DNA from: Pseudolabrys sp.
Lineage (GTDB): Bacteria > Pseudomonadota > Alphaproteobacteria > Rhizobiales > Xanthobacteraceae
Assembly: GCA_030655215.1 (NCBI GenBank)
Contig: JAURVZ010000029.1
Location: 1-64,000 of the forward strand
Direction of reading: 5' to 3'
Length of the DNA stretch: 64,000 bases
Under the pieces are notes generated by a model that saw only the letters and a list, made by a program, of their open reading frames with translations, was not told the origin of the DNA and ran no database searches. Both the position numbers and the translations under genes were made by a program. Shown here one piece after another: positions 53,960-62,888 of the stretch. The first letter of the stretch is position 1. Every line of letters begins with the position of its first letter.

Positions 53960-54169
53960 ATGAATTGGTCGATGTACACCGCGGACCGCACCACCCACCT
54001 CAAGATCGTGGTGGTCGGACTTTGCGCTGCGCTGCTGATCGCTGTGATCGGTATTTCGGCGCGTGAACTCAACCTCGGCGTCGACATCATGTCGGCGCAA
54101 GGCCCGACTGTTTACAAAGCCGGCGCGCCGGTTGCGTACACCGTCAACGAGGGCACGACTATTCGTTAG
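53960..54169 (+). CDS. Small single-pass membrane protein
   Basis: A 69-aa protein, MNWSMYTADRTTHLKIVVVGL, with one membrane helix (KIVVVGLCAALLIAVIGISA) and a periplasmic tail. The ATG at 53960 has GGAGG 6 nt upstream. Proteins of this size are common in the group; no function known. A strong terminator follows. Confidence 0.65.
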   Translation: MNWSMYTADRTTHLKIVVVGLCAALLIAVIGISARELNLGVDIMSAQGPTVYKAGAPVAYTVNEGTTIR

Positions 54170-54233
54170 TGCACGTTGAGCGCCCACGGTTCCCCCGACC
54201 GCGGTCGCGATTTCTGAACCTCCCCCAAACTAG

Positions 54234-54262
54234 ACGCGCCGGTTTTTCCGGCGCGTTTTTTT
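54234..54262 (+). terminator. Rho-independent terminator
   Basis: ACGCGCCGG-TTTTT-CCGGCGCGT is followed by seven Ts. Confidence 0.92.
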
Positions 54263-54369
54263 GTAGCCGTGGACCTGCGGCAATAAAGGCCTGGCTCACG
54301 CCCTTGCATCGCCATGCCAATGAAGCAGGGTGAACGGAAGCCCGAATCACCTGACGAGCCAGACCCGCC

Positions 54370-55500
54370 ATGCGACGCTCTTTCCTGATCAGCGCCCTGC
54401 TGCCGCCGCTCGCCATCGTGCAGATGTGCGGCACGCCAGCGACGGCCCAAAGCGGCGACTACCAAGCCAAACTCGCCGCCTACCTTCAGGTTCGCGAGCC
54501 CTACGAGGAACAGGCCACCGCCTATTGGGACGCGGTCGCCGCCAAAAGGCGCATCCGCAACGAAAAACGCCGCACCCGGCAGACCGTGCTGCTTGAGGAC
54601 TATGTGCTTGAGCACCCGCCGGTCTATTCCGGCCCGCCGCGCCCGGTCGATTCCAATGCCCCGCCCGGCCCCACCCCGGGCGAGTTGCCGCCGATTCCGC
54701 TGATCGCCGAGTTCCTGCGCCACGCCGAGACCCATTTCGGTTTCGTGCCGGACCGTGCCAGCGAGACCGATTTCAAACGTGCTTACGCCCGCGCCGCCAG
54801 CGCCGCCGGGCTGACCCGCGACCAGATTGTCGGCGTCTATATCTTCGAGACCGGCGGCAACGGCACCTATGACATGCAGGCCGGCGTTACGCCGACGCGG
54901 CCGAAGGCGATTTCGCCGGCGGTCGGTTACAACCAGTTGCTGTCGACCAACACCATTTCGATCTTCGCCGAGCACGGCGCCGAGATCCTCACTTTGCTGC
55001 GCAACAAGGCCAAGGCGCTGAACGGCCCGGCCAAGCTGGCGATGGAGCGCAAGATCGAGGCGGTGAAGCGTATGATCGCGCATAGCCGCACCGGGCCGCA
55101 GCGCTGGGGCGACTGGGACAAGATGGCCAAGACCACCACCCCCGGCATGGGCATCCACGCGGCCATTCTCGACCGCGACATCGGGCCGATGCTCCAGGTG
55201 CAGAAACTGGCCACCTCGCTGCACTTCGCCCGGATGAAGGGCTACACCGCGCCGCTCAGCGCCTCCGACCTGGAGCTGATGAACCTGACCGGCGATTCCA
55301 CCGGGCTCGATATGATCATGATGCCGGACGAGTACCGCGCCCGCGTGCCGACCGCCAATTTCTTCCAGCAACGCGGTTATGACCGAAACCCAGTTGCCCG
55401 GCGCACCGGCGTCGTCGCCAAGCTCATCGCCGATATGGAAAACCAAATGGCCAAAGGCGCGCAGAACCCCGGCGCCAAGGAGTTGGCAGCGGCGTTCTAG
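54370..55500 (+). CDS. Secreted protein with lytic-transglycosylase-like motif
   Basis: A 376-aa exported protein with a signal peptide (MRRSFLISALLPPLAIVQMCGTPATAQ). The central part has IVGVYIFETGGNGTYDMQAG near residue 157 and AISPAVGYNQLLSTNT near 185, which recall the Glu-containing helix and substrate loop of transglycosylase-like folds. The charged N-terminal region (YWDAVAAKRRIRNEKRRTR) is not typical. I would call it a possible cell-wall enzyme, uncertain. Confidence 0.55.
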   Translation: MRRSFLISALLPPLAIVQMCGTPATAQSGDYQAKLAAYLQVREPYEEQATAYWDAVAAKRRIRNEKRRTRQTVLLEDYVLEHPPVYSGPPRPVDSNAPPGPTPGELPPIPLIAEFLRHAETHFGFVPDRASETDFKRAYARAASAAGLTRDQIVGVYIFETGGNGTYDMQAGVTPTRPKAISPAVGYNQLLSTNTISIFAEHGAEILTLLRNKAKALNGPAKLAMERKIEAVKRMIAHSRTGPQRWGDWDKMAKTTTPGMGIHAAILDRDIGPMLQVQKLATSLHFARMKGYTAPLSASDLELMNLTGDSTGLDMIMMPDEYRARVPTANFFQQRGYDRNPVARRTGVVAKLIADMENQMAKGAQNPGAKELAAAF

Positions 55501-55525
55501 GCCTGTCCGAGTAAGACGCGCACAA

Positions 55526-55558
55526 AAAAATGGCCGGGGTTTCCCCCGGCCATTTTCG
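55526..55558. terminator. Terminator between convergent genes
   Basis: AATGGCCGGGG-TTTC-CCCCGGCCATT is flanked by an A-run and TTTTCGTTTT, so it can serve both the secreted protein gene and the leftward TRAP operon. Confidence 0.85.
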
Positions 55559-55579
55559 TTTTCTTGAAGTCACCCGGGC

Positions 55580-56863
55580 TCAGTAACCCAAAGTTCTCGG
55601 CAGCCAGAGTGTCAGCGCCGGGATGTAGGTAACCAGCAGCAGCACGATGATCATCGGAATGTAGAAGATCAGAATACTGCGCGCGACCGCTTCCATCGTC
55701 ACCTTGCCGATCGCACAGCCCACGACCATCGTTGGACCCACCGGCGGCGTCAGCAGACCGATGCCGAGGTTGAGGATCATGATGATGCCGAAGTGCACCG
55801 GGTCGATACCGAAGGTAGTAATGACCGGCAGGAAGATCGGCGTACAGATCAACAGCATCGGCGCCAGATCCATGAACGTGCCGAGGAGCAACAGCAGAAT
55901 GTTGATCCAGAGCAGGAACATGTATTTGTTGGCGGATATCTCGATGAAGAACTGCGTGGCGATCGCCGGCACGCGCAGGATCGCCATCATGTAGCCGAAC
56001 GAGATCGAGAAGCCGATCATGATCATGACCATGCCGACCGTGCGCACGACGCGCCCGACCAGCGCTGGCAACTCGCTCCACTTGACGTCCCGGTAAACGA
56101 ACATCGTCACCAGGAAGGCGTAGACGCAGGCAACCGCGCCTGACTCCGTCGGCGTGAACACGCCCGAGATGATACCACCGAGGATGATGATGACGGTGAC
56201 CAGACCCCAGATCGAGTCGAGTGCGATCTTGAACGCCTGCTTCAGCGGGATCGCCTCGCCTTTCGGAAAATTGTCGCGCTTGGCGATATACAGCACCAGG
56301 ATCAACAGCGACGAGCCGAGCAAAAGCACCGGGATGATGCCGGCCATGAACATGGCGCCGATCGACACCGTGCCGCCGGCGGCGATCGAGTAGATCACCA
56401 TGTTATGCGACGGCGGCACCAGCAGCGGCTGCAACGAACCGGAGATGGTGACGTTCACGGCAAAAAGCCGCGGGTAACCGGCCTTGATCATTTGCGGGAT
56501 CATGACCGAGCCGACCGCCGCCGTATCGGCGACGGACGAGCCGGACAGACAGCCGAACATGGTCGAGGCAAGAATGTTGACCAGAGCCAGACCGCCGCGA
56601 ATGGCGCCGACAAACACCTTCGCCAGATTGACCAGACGCGACGCCATGCCGCCGACCGCCATGATGGCGCCGGCGAGAATGAAGAACGGAATCGCCAGAA
56701 GCGAGAACCCGCTCATGCCGCCGGCGACCTTCAACATCACCGCTTCGAGCGGAATGCTTGTGTACAGCGCGCCGAGGATGGAGGCGATGCCAAGCGCATA
56801 GGCGATCGGCATGCCGAGAAGACAGATGACGGTAAAGCTACCGATGAGGACCAGGATTTCCAT
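55580..56863 (-). CDS. dctM: TRAP transporter large permease DctM
   Basis: A 427-aa inner-membrane protein with about twelve helices. Typical DctM stretches are GALYTSIPLEAVMLKVAGGMSGFSLLAIPFFILAG, FGCLSGSSVADTAAVGSVMIPQM and GLLTPPVGPTMVVGCAIGK. It transports a carboxylate together with sodium or protons. It is the last gene of the dctP-dctQ-dctM operon. Confidence 0.93.
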   Translation of the reverse strand: MEILVLIGSFTVICLLGMPIAYALGIASILGALYTSIPLEAVMLKVAGGMSGFSLLAIPFFILAGAIMAVGGMASRLVNLAKVFVGAIRGGLALVNILASTMFGCLSGSSVADTAAVGSVMIPQMIKAGYPRLFAVNVTISGSLQPLLVPPSHNMVIYSIAAGGTVSIGAMFMAGIIPVLLLGSSLLILVLYIAKRDNFPKGEAIPLKQAFKIALDSIWGLVTVIIILGGIISGVFTPTESGAVACVYAFLVTMFVYRDVKWSELPALVGRVVRTVGMVMIMIGFSISFGYMMAILRVPAIATQFFIEISANKYMFLLWINILLLLLGTFMDLAPMLLICTPIFLPVITTFGIDPVHFGIIMILNLGIGLLTPPVGPTMVVGCAIGKVTMEAVARSILIFYIPMIIVLLLVTYIPALTLWLPRTLGY

Positions 56864-56875
56864 TGTTCTTGGTCC

Positions 56876-57394
56876 TTACTCGGTCGTCAGGCCGCTGACG
56901 GTCTCGGCTTCCGGTTCCTGGAAGAACTTGCGAGTCAGCATGCGTTCGATAATGAAAAGGATGGTCACAGCGCCGCCGATAACGACCGGCGCGTAAGACA
57001 GGCCGACTGACATGATCGGAAATTCCGGGATCCACTGGTTCCAGGTGGTCGAGACCAGCGCAGAACCCCACACCACCATGAACAGATTGGTGGCCAGCAT
57101 GCAGGCTTCGAGAAACCAGCCGAGCATTTCCCGGTAGGGCTCTTTGAGATAGGTCGGCAGCACGCCGACGCCGATGTGCAGATATTCGCGGTAACAGACG
57201 ACCGCGGCGAAGAACGACATGACGATCATCAGCAGCGTGGCGATCGGCTCAGGCCAGGAGGCCGCGCTGTTCAGCACGTAACGCGTAAAAACGCCGTAAG
57301 GAATGATCAGCGTGATGATGATGAGGCAGGTGCTTGCGATGATCAGGCAAGCTCGATGGAGCGCATCCATCGCCTGGATGTAGCGAGCTATCAT
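56876..57394 (-). CDS. dctQ: TRAP transporter small permease DctQ
   Basis: A 172-aa membrane protein of four helices, starting MIARYIQAMDALHRACLIIASTCLI, with the DctQ middle YVLNSAASWPEPIATLLMIVMSFFAAVVCYREYLHIGV. The start lies 10-15 bp after a strong intercistronic hairpin. It pairs with DctM 12 bp downstream. Confidence 0.92.
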   Translation of the reverse strand: MIARYIQAMDALHRACLIIASTCLIIITLIIPYGVFTRYVLNSAASWPEPIATLLMIVMSFFAAVVCYREYLHIGVGVLPTYLKEPYREMLGWFLEACMLATNLFMVVWGSALVSTTWNQWIPEFPIMSVGLSYAPVVIGGAVTILFIIERMLTRKFFQEPEAETVSGLTTE

Positions 57395-57416
57395 TCATTC
57401 CCCCTTGAAAAGATTG

Positions 57417-57446
57417 GCCGGCCAAGTCCTGAAGGACTTGGCCGGC
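57417..57446 (-). other. Intercistronic hairpin between dctP and dctQ
   Basis: A perfect 13-bp stem, GCCGGCCAAGTCC and its complement with a TGAA loop, sits between dctP and dctQ with only a weak T-run (minus strand: CCAATCTTTTC). It may stop most transcripts or stabilise dctP mRNA, so that more binding protein than permease is made. Confidence 0.7.
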
Positions 57447-57466
57447 TCTTGTTGTTTATACGGAAG

Positions 57467-58465
57467 TTACTTCACGTCCTGGATGCGCTTGACCAGAGCG
57501 GTGTACTTCGAACCGTACTTGTCCCAGACCGGCTTGACGGCGTCCTGGAAGGGCTTCTTGTCGGCGATGGTGATGACGTTCACGCCGGCGGCCTTGATCT
57601 TGTCCATGGCGACAACGACGCGCGCATCCCACAGCTTGCGCTGCTCGAGTTGCGATTCCTTGCCGAACTTCATGATCAGGGCCTGATCTTCCTTCGACAT
57701 GGCATCGAACGCCTTGCGCGAGAACACCAGGATTTCCGGGATGATCAGATGCTCGGTCAGGGTGTAGTGCTTGGCGACCGGAACGTGACCGAACGAGTCA
57801 TAGCTCGGCGGGTTGTTCTCGGCGCCATCGACCACGCCGGTCTGCATCGCGCTCATCACCTGGTCCATCTGCATCGGCACGCCGTTGCCGCCGAGGGCAT
57901 TCATCGTGTCGACGAACATCGGATTGCCCATCATGCGGATCTTGAGACCCTTGAGATCGGCCAGCGATTTGACGTCACGCACCTTGTTGTAGAAAGAGCG
58001 CGCGCCGCTATCCATCCAGGCCAGGCCGATCATGCCCGACTTCGGATTATCGGTGATTTCCTTGAGCAACTCGTCGCCGATCGGGCCGTCAACAACGGCG
58101 CGCATGTGCGCGATGTCGCGGAACACGAAAGGCAGGTTGAAGACGTTGAGGTTGTCGACAACGGCGCCGACCGGACCGACGCTGACGCGCGCGAACTGCA
58201 ACGCACCAACCTGAGCCTGCTCGATCATTTCCTTTTCGCCGCCGAGCTGCATCGACGGGAACATCTGGATGCTGAGGCGGCCATTGGTGGCGGCTTCAAG
58301 CTTCTTGCCGATCGACACGACGGCATCGACCGTCGGGTAACCCATCGGATGCACGTCGGCTGCTTTGAGAACCTGCTTCGACTGGGCGAAAGCCGGGGCC
58401 GCCCCAAATGCGGTCGCAACCGCCAGCACGCCGGCGGCGGCCATAAGCATTCTGCGTGTCGTCAT
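57467..58465 (-). CDS. dctP: TRAP transporter substrate-binding protein DctP
   Basis: A 332-aa periplasmic protein with a signal peptide (MTTRRMLMAAAGVLAVATAFGAAPAFAQ). It has the DctP signature LKGLKIRMMGNPMFVDTMNALGGNGVPMQMDQVMSAMQTGVVDGAENNPPSYDSFG, with the conserved Arg in KIRM. GGAGG precedes the ATG at 58465. With the divergent GntR regulator and the uronate-dehydrogenase-like gene, it probably binds a uronate. Confidence 0.93.
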   Translation of the reverse strand: MTTRRMLMAAAGVLAVATAFGAAPAFAQSKQVLKAADVHPMGYPTVDAVVSIGKKLEAATNGRLSIQMFPSMQLGGEKEMIEQAQVGALQFARVSVGPVGAVVDNLNVFNLPFVFRDIAHMRAVVDGPIGDELLKEITDNPKSGMIGLAWMDSGARSFYNKVRDVKSLADLKGLKIRMMGNPMFVDTMNALGGNGVPMQMDQVMSAMQTGVVDGAENNPPSYDSFGHVPVAKHYTLTEHLIIPEILVFSRKAFDAMSKEDQALIMKFGKESQLEQRKLWDARVVVAMDKIKAAGVNVITIADKKPFQDAVKPVWDKYGSKYTALVKRIQDVK

Positions 58466-58554
58466 GTGGTAAATTCCTCCCTGTATGTTATTCGTTTTCA
58501 TCCGAGGCACGCCGACCAGCTTTTGGTTCAACGGATTGATCGCCACGGCACGGC

Positions 58555-59358
58555 ATGCTACTCATCAGGTCATATGATGACAAGGTCGGCGCTCGCCGGT
58601 CAAGTGCGCGGGATCGAAGTTTGACAAAAAATCTTTCTTCGCTGCGGCCTGTCGAGGCGCCGCGCGGATTGTCCGCTGAAATCGTCTCGCGGCTGACTGC
58701 CGATATTATGAGCGGCAAGCTCCTGCCCGGCTCTCGCCTGCCGACTGAACAAGAAATGATCACCGCCACCGGCGTCAGCCGCACCGTTATTCGCGAGGCG
58801 GTTGCAGCTTTGCGCGCCGACAAGCTGGTTGTCAGCCGCCAGGGCATTGGCACTTTCGTCGCAGAACACGTTCGCCGGCCGTTTCGGGTCGATTTCGACG
58901 AAAGCTCTTCGCTGCGCGATGTTCTCAACGTCATGGAGCTGCGCACCGGCGTTGAAGTCGAGGCGGCCGGCCTTGCCGCCGAACGCGCCACGCCCGCCCA
59001 GATCAAGAAAATCACCGAGCGTTTCGACGCCATTCAGGCGGCCATCGATCGCGGCGAGATCGCCGTCGAGCAAGACTTCGCCTTTCACTGCGAGATCGCC
59101 GAAGCCACCAATAATCAGCAGTTCAAAGGCTTTCTCGAATATCTCGGCAGCTTCGTGATCCCGCGCCAGACGGTATGGGGCCGCTCCGCGCCGCTGCTCA
59201 GCCGCACCAATTTGACGACGTTCCAGCGCGAACATGAACAGATCCTGGAGGCCATTCGCAGCGGCTCGGTGCCGAAGGCGCGCGCCGCCATGCGCAGCCA
59301 CCTCGGCAATAGCCGCCTGCGCCACAACAAACTCGCCACCGAAATGGGCATCAAATAG
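58555..59358 (+). CDS. GntR family (FadR/FCD subfamily) transcriptional regulator
   Basis: A 267-aa regulator. The winged HTH is GSRLPTEQEMITATGVSRTVIREAVAALRADKLV near residues 58-90, followed by an all-helical FCD domain (FDAIQAAIDRG, FHCEIAEATNNQ). A TTG at 58621 is an alternative start that would place TCATATGA (58570-58577) in the promoter. It is divergent from dctP, so it should repress the TRAP operon or the udh gene until an effector binds. Confidence 0.88.
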   Translation: MLLIRSYDDKVGARRSSARDRSLTKNLSSLRPVEAPRGLSAEIVSRLTADIMSGKLLPGSRLPTEQEMITATGVSRTVIREAVAALRADKLVVSRQGIGTFVAEHVRRPFRVDFDESSSLRDVLNVMELRTGVEVEAAGLAAERATPAQIKKITERFDAIQAAIDRGEIAVEQDFAFHCEIAEATNNQQFKGFLEYLGSFVIPRQTVWGRSAPLLSRTNLTTFQREHEQILEAIRSGSVPKARAAMRSHLGNSRLRHNKLATEMGIK

Positions 59359-59388
59359 CGCCCTCCCCACCTCAATAGAGAGCACGCC

Positions 59389-60192
59389 ATGAAAATCCTC
59401 GTTACCGGCGCGGCCGGCGGCATCGGCACGCGTTTGCGCCAGCTTTTACCGGCGATCTATCCCGACATCCGCTGGAGCGACTTGCGCAAGCCCGACGATC
59501 TCAAGCCGAATGAAGAATTCATCCAGGCCGACCTCGCCAACCTCGATGAGGTCGAGAAGATCGTCGAGGGCGTCGATGGCATCATCCATCTCGGCGGCTT
59601 TTCGGTCGAAGGCTCATGGGAGACCATTCTCTCCGCCAACATCATCGGCTGCCGAAACATGTATGAGGCGGCCTACCGCGCCGGCGTGAAGCGCGTGGTT
59701 TTCGCCTCGTCGAACCATGCCGTCGGCTTTTACCCGCGCACGCAGAAGATCGGCGTCGATGTCACCGTGCGTCCGGACTCGCGCTACGGCGTCAGCAAGG
59801 CTTTCGGCGAAGCGATGGGCGCGCTCTATGCCGACAAGCATGGCCTGCGCGTGACGTGCTTGCGCATCGGCAATTTCGGCGATGAGCCGATCGATGTGCG
59901 CCGGCTGTCGATCTGGCTCAAGCCGGAAGACCTGGTGCAGCTCTGCCGCATCGGCCTTGAGCATCCCGGCATTCACTTCGAGATCTTCTACGGCGCCTCG
60001 AACAATGCCGCCGCGTGGTGGGACAACAGCAATGCTGTCAAGTTCGGCTATAAGCCGGTTGGCGTCGGCGAGGACTTCCGCGCCTCGGCGGAAGCTGCTC
60101 AGAAAAACATCAAGCCCGATCCAGTTGGCGACAAATTGCAGGGCGGTACCTATCCGAGCGCCGAATACGACGCCGACAAGCGGGCACGGTAA
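59389..60192 (+). CDS. Uronate dehydrogenase-like NAD-dependent oxidoreductase
   Basis: A 267-aa SDR-type (extended) enzyme: TGAAGGIGTRLR at the start, IHLGGFSVEGSWETILSANIIGCRNMYEAA near residue 66, YGVSKAFGEAMGALY with the YxxxK pair near 135, and FYGASNNAAAWWDN near 202. The latter parts match the uronate dehydrogenase of Agrobacterium that oxidises galacturonate and glucuronate. It follows gntR by 30 bp and fits the adjacent TRAP uptake genes. Confidence 0.75.
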   Translation: MKILVTGAAGGIGTRLRQLLPAIYPDIRWSDLRKPDDLKPNEEFIQADLANLDEVEKIVEGVDGIIHLGGFSVEGSWETILSANIIGCRNMYEAAYRAGVKRVVFASSNHAVGFYPRTQKIGVDVTVRPDSRYGVSKAFGEAMGALYADKHGLRVTCLRIGNFGDEPIDVRRLSIWLKPEDLVQLCRIGLEHPGIHFEIFYGASNNAAAWWDNSNAVKFGYKPVGVGEDFRASAEAAQKNIKPDPVGDKLQGGTYPSAEYDADKRAR

Positions 60193-60197
60193 TTTCC

Positions 60198-60324
60198 TTT
60201 CTTCTCCCCTCCCCCTTGTGGGGAGGGGTTGGGGTGGGGGTAATAAAGAGACGCTACTCTCTTGCCCTCTTGCTATCACCCCCCTCCCCGACCCTCCCCC
60301 ACAAGGGGGGAGGGAAAAGGAAGA
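60198..60324. repeat. Long palindromic intergenic repeat (CTCCCCCTTG family)
   Basis: TCCCCTCCCCCTTGTGGGGAGG and CCTCCCCCACAAGGGGGGAGGG form a long arm pair around an 80-bp spacer. It shares the sequence style of the repeat at 34999. It lies between udh and the malic enzyme gene. Confidence 0.75.
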
Positions 60325-60461
60325 AACCGCCGCGCTTGCAAACCCAAAAGCAAGTCCGCCGTCCCGGCAACGCAGCGGAGCTATATTGTTTTACCCGATG
60401 CGGCCCGCAACTCCGCCGTGCTAGGCTCGGCGTTCCATAAAGAACGCCGGGACCTGACGAT

Positions 60462-62177
60462 TTGCTCTCCTATTCGCGCGACAAGGACGACACTTACACG
60501 CTGCCGGCCGAGATGTTCGGCTACCGGCTGCTGACCGACCCGCGGCTGAACAAGGGCACCGCCTTTACCGAGGAAGAGCGCACCGCCTTCGGCCTGCACG
60601 GCCTGTTACCGCTCACCGTGTTCAACATCGATGAGCAGGTCCGGCGCCGCATCCAGGTGCTGCGCGAATTCCACACCGATCTCGAACGCTACGCCTTCCT
60701 GCGCGAATTGCAGGACACCAACGAGACCTTGTTCTACGCCCTGCTGAGCCAGAACGTCGAAGAGCTGCTGCCGATCGTCTACACGCCGACCGTCGGCGCC
60801 GGCTGCAAATCTTTCAGCCGCCTGTTCCGCAAGCCGCGCGGCATCTTCCTGTCGATTCCGCATCGCGACCGCATCAAGCAGATTCTCGCCAATCCTCTGT
60901 TCGACAAAACCGAGGTTGTGGTCGTCACCGATGGCGAACGCATTCTCGGTCTCGGCGATCAGGGCGCCGGCGGCATGGGCATTCCGATCGGCAAGCTGGC
61001 GCTCTACACCGCCTGCGGCGGCATCGATCCGGCAACCGCCCTGCCGATCTTCCTCGATGTCGGCACCGATAACGAAGAGAACCTCAACGACCCGCTTTAC
61101 ATCGGCTGGCGGCACAAGCGCGTACGCGGCGCGGAATATGACAGCTTCATCGAGGAGTTCGTCTCGGCGCTGTCGGAACGCTGGCCGCATGTCATGTTGC
61201 AGTGGGAAGACTTCGCCAAGCACAATGCCAGCCGCCTGCTTGATCAGTATCGCGATCGTGTCTGCAGCTTCAACGACGACATTCAGGGCACTGCCGCTGT
61301 CGCCACCGGCGCACTACTGGCGGCGATCAATGTCACCGGCGTGCCGATGCACGAACAACGCATCGCCATTCTCGGCGGCGGATCGGCCGGTTGCGGCATT
61401 GCCAGCCTGTTAATGTCGGCCATGGTCGATGCCGGGCTTGATCCGCAGGATGCAGCGCGGCGTTTTTATCTGATCGACAAAGACGGCCTGCTCACCGACG
61501 ACATGATCGGCCTGCATTCGTTCCAACTGCCCTTCGTGCAGCCGCGCGACGCGCTCGCTGGATGGGGCACCGACGACCTGAACCGCATTTCGCTGCTTGA
61601 TGTCATCCACAACGCCAAGCCGACGGCGTTGCTCGGCGTTTCGGCGCAGGGCGGCGCCTTCAGCGAGCCCGTCGTGCGCGCCATGGCCAAGCTGAACAAT
61701 CGGCCGATCATCTTCCCGCTGTCTAATCCGAGTTCATGCGCCGAAGCGATGCCGTCCGATATCGAGCGCTGGAGCGAAGGCCGCGCCATCATCGGCGCCG
61801 GCTCGCCCTTCCCGCCGATCGTCCGCAATGGCCAGCCGTTCAAGGTCGATCAGTCGAACAACTCCTACATCTTTCCCGGTGTCGGCTTGGGTGCGATTGC
61901 TACGCATGCCACCGCCATTACCGACGCAATGTTCATGGCTGCTGCCAAGGCTCTGGCCGACCTGTCACCGGCGCGCGGCAATCCGGAAGCCAATCTGTTG
62001 CCCCGTGTCACCGAATTGCGCGATGTCGCGATTGCTGTCGCCATTGCGGTCGGCAAGCAGGCGCATGCCGAGGGTCTTACCTCCGGCGTTGACGCGGACG
62101 GTATAGAACAAGCCGTGCGCGCCAAGATGTGGACACCGCGTTATTTTCCTTATCGCCGGGCGGGCAGCAACACGTAG
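60462..62177 (+). CDS. NAD-dependent malic enzyme
   Basis: A 571-aa malic enzyme of the long (MaeA/SfcA) type: YTPTVGAGCKSFSRLFRKPRGIF near residue 110, VVVTDGERILGLGDQGAGGMGIPIGKLALYTACGGI near 150 and FNDDIQGTAAVATGALLAAI near 268. The NAD domain has ILGGGSAGCGIASLL near 305. It decarboxylates malate to pyruvate. The start is a TTG with no strong Shine-Dalgarno sequence. Confidence 0.92.
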   Translation: MLSYSRDKDDTYTLPAEMFGYRLLTDPRLNKGTAFTEEERTAFGLHGLLPLTVFNIDEQVRRRIQVLREFHTDLERYAFLRELQDTNETLFYALLSQNVEELLPIVYTPTVGAGCKSFSRLFRKPRGIFLSIPHRDRIKQILANPLFDKTEVVVVTDGERILGLGDQGAGGMGIPIGKLALYTACGGIDPATALPIFLDVGTDNEENLNDPLYIGWRHKRVRGAEYDSFIEEFVSALSERWPHVMLQWEDFAKHNASRLLDQYRDRVCSFNDDIQGTAAVATGALLAAINVTGVPMHEQRIAILGGGSAGCGIASLLMSAMVDAGLDPQDAARRFYLIDKDGLLTDDMIGLHSFQLPFVQPRDALAGWGTDDLNRISLLDVIHNAKPTALLGVSAQGGAFSEPVVRAMAKLNNRPIIFPLSNPSSCAEAMPSDIERWSEGRAIIGAGSPFPPIVRNGQPFKVDQSNNSYIFPGVGLGAIATHATAITDAMFMAAAKALADLSPARGNPEANLLPRVTELRDVAIAVAIAVGKQAHAEGLTSGVDADGIEQAVRAKMWTPRYFPYRRAGSNT

Positions 62178-62183
62178 CAATAT

Positions 62184-62273
62184 CCGTTCGTCCCCGCGAA
62201 AGCGGGGACCCAGTTCTAACTTGTAATTTTGTAAACGTAGCTCTGGGTTCCCGCTTTCGCGGGAACGAACGGA
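62184..62273. repeat. RPE-like inverted repeat, copy 1
   Basis: CCGTTCGTCCCCGCGAAAGC and its near complement GCTTTCGCGGGAACGAACGG bracket a 30-bp AT-rich core. The next copy at 62613-62701 has the same arms. These long palindromes are typical of alphaproteobacterial intergenic repeats. Confidence 0.85.
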
Positions 62274-62303
62274 GTGGGGATCGATCCCATGGGACAACCG
62301 CTG

Positions 62304-62606
62304 ATGAAGAAATTTGTTGTTGCGAGCTTGCTCGCCCTCGCCTCCCCCGCCGCGGCGCAGGACATTCGTGGCATGGAGCTTTGCACCGCCGAAAAGACCA
62401 TGGAGCGCCGCACCGGCTGCCTGCAGGCCAACAACGAATTTTTGCAGCAGGCTCTGGCCAAGCAGACCCGTGCCGCCGATGACAAGCTCAAGGCGGCTGA
62501 TGCCAAGCTCTTGGCTCTCGAGGCACGTTTGACGAAGCTGGAAACCGAGCTTGCGGCGCTGAAGGCGAAACCGGCCGAGCCAGTGGCGCCGGCGAAGAAG
62601 CCATAG
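62304..62606 (+). CDS. Secreted coiled-coil hypothetical protein
   Basis: A 100-aa protein with a signal peptide (MKKFVVASLLALASPAAAQ). The mature part has one Cys pair (ELCTAEKTMERRTGCLQ) and a long coiled coil (DDKLKAADAKLLALEARLTKLETELAALK). It ends in Pro/Ala/Lys. It may be periplasmic and oligomeric. It is flanked by two RPE copies. Confidence 0.6.
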   Translation: MKKFVVASLLALASPAAAQDIRGMELCTAEKTMERRTGCLQANNEFLQQALAKQTRAADDKLKAADAKLLALEARLTKLETELAALKAKPAEPVAPAKKP

Positions 62607-62612
62607 CCATTC

Positions 62613-62701
62613 TCCGTTTGTCCCCGCGAAAGCGGGAACCCAGTTCTTTCTGATAAAAATGAAATTGCGGCCCTGGGTTCCCGCTTGCGCGGGACGAACG
62701 G
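62613..62701. repeat. RPE-like inverted repeat, copy 2
   Basis: CCGTTTGTCCCCGCGAAAGC and GCTTGCGCGGGACGAACGG form the arms, with mismatches relative to copy 1. The rest of this gap up to 62888 holds no gene that I can support. Confidence 0.85.
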
Positions 62702-62888
62702 AGTTTGCGTTACGACCTTCTCTTAAAACGTTTCTCGCGCACCAAAATCGTCGCCGCCATCGCCTCCAGCTCGTCGGCGAGCGAACCCTTCGCCGCATTC
62801 CATCCAGCCCATGACGATAGGAATTGCCATAGAGGAAGGTATCGCCGCGTGGTCGCCAAACGCCCGCCGCAGTTCGCCAGCCGTTGAG

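Noticed and set aside
57176-58624. 482-aa plus-strand ORF
   Set aside because: It lies opposite dctP and dctQ and has the same shadow composition.
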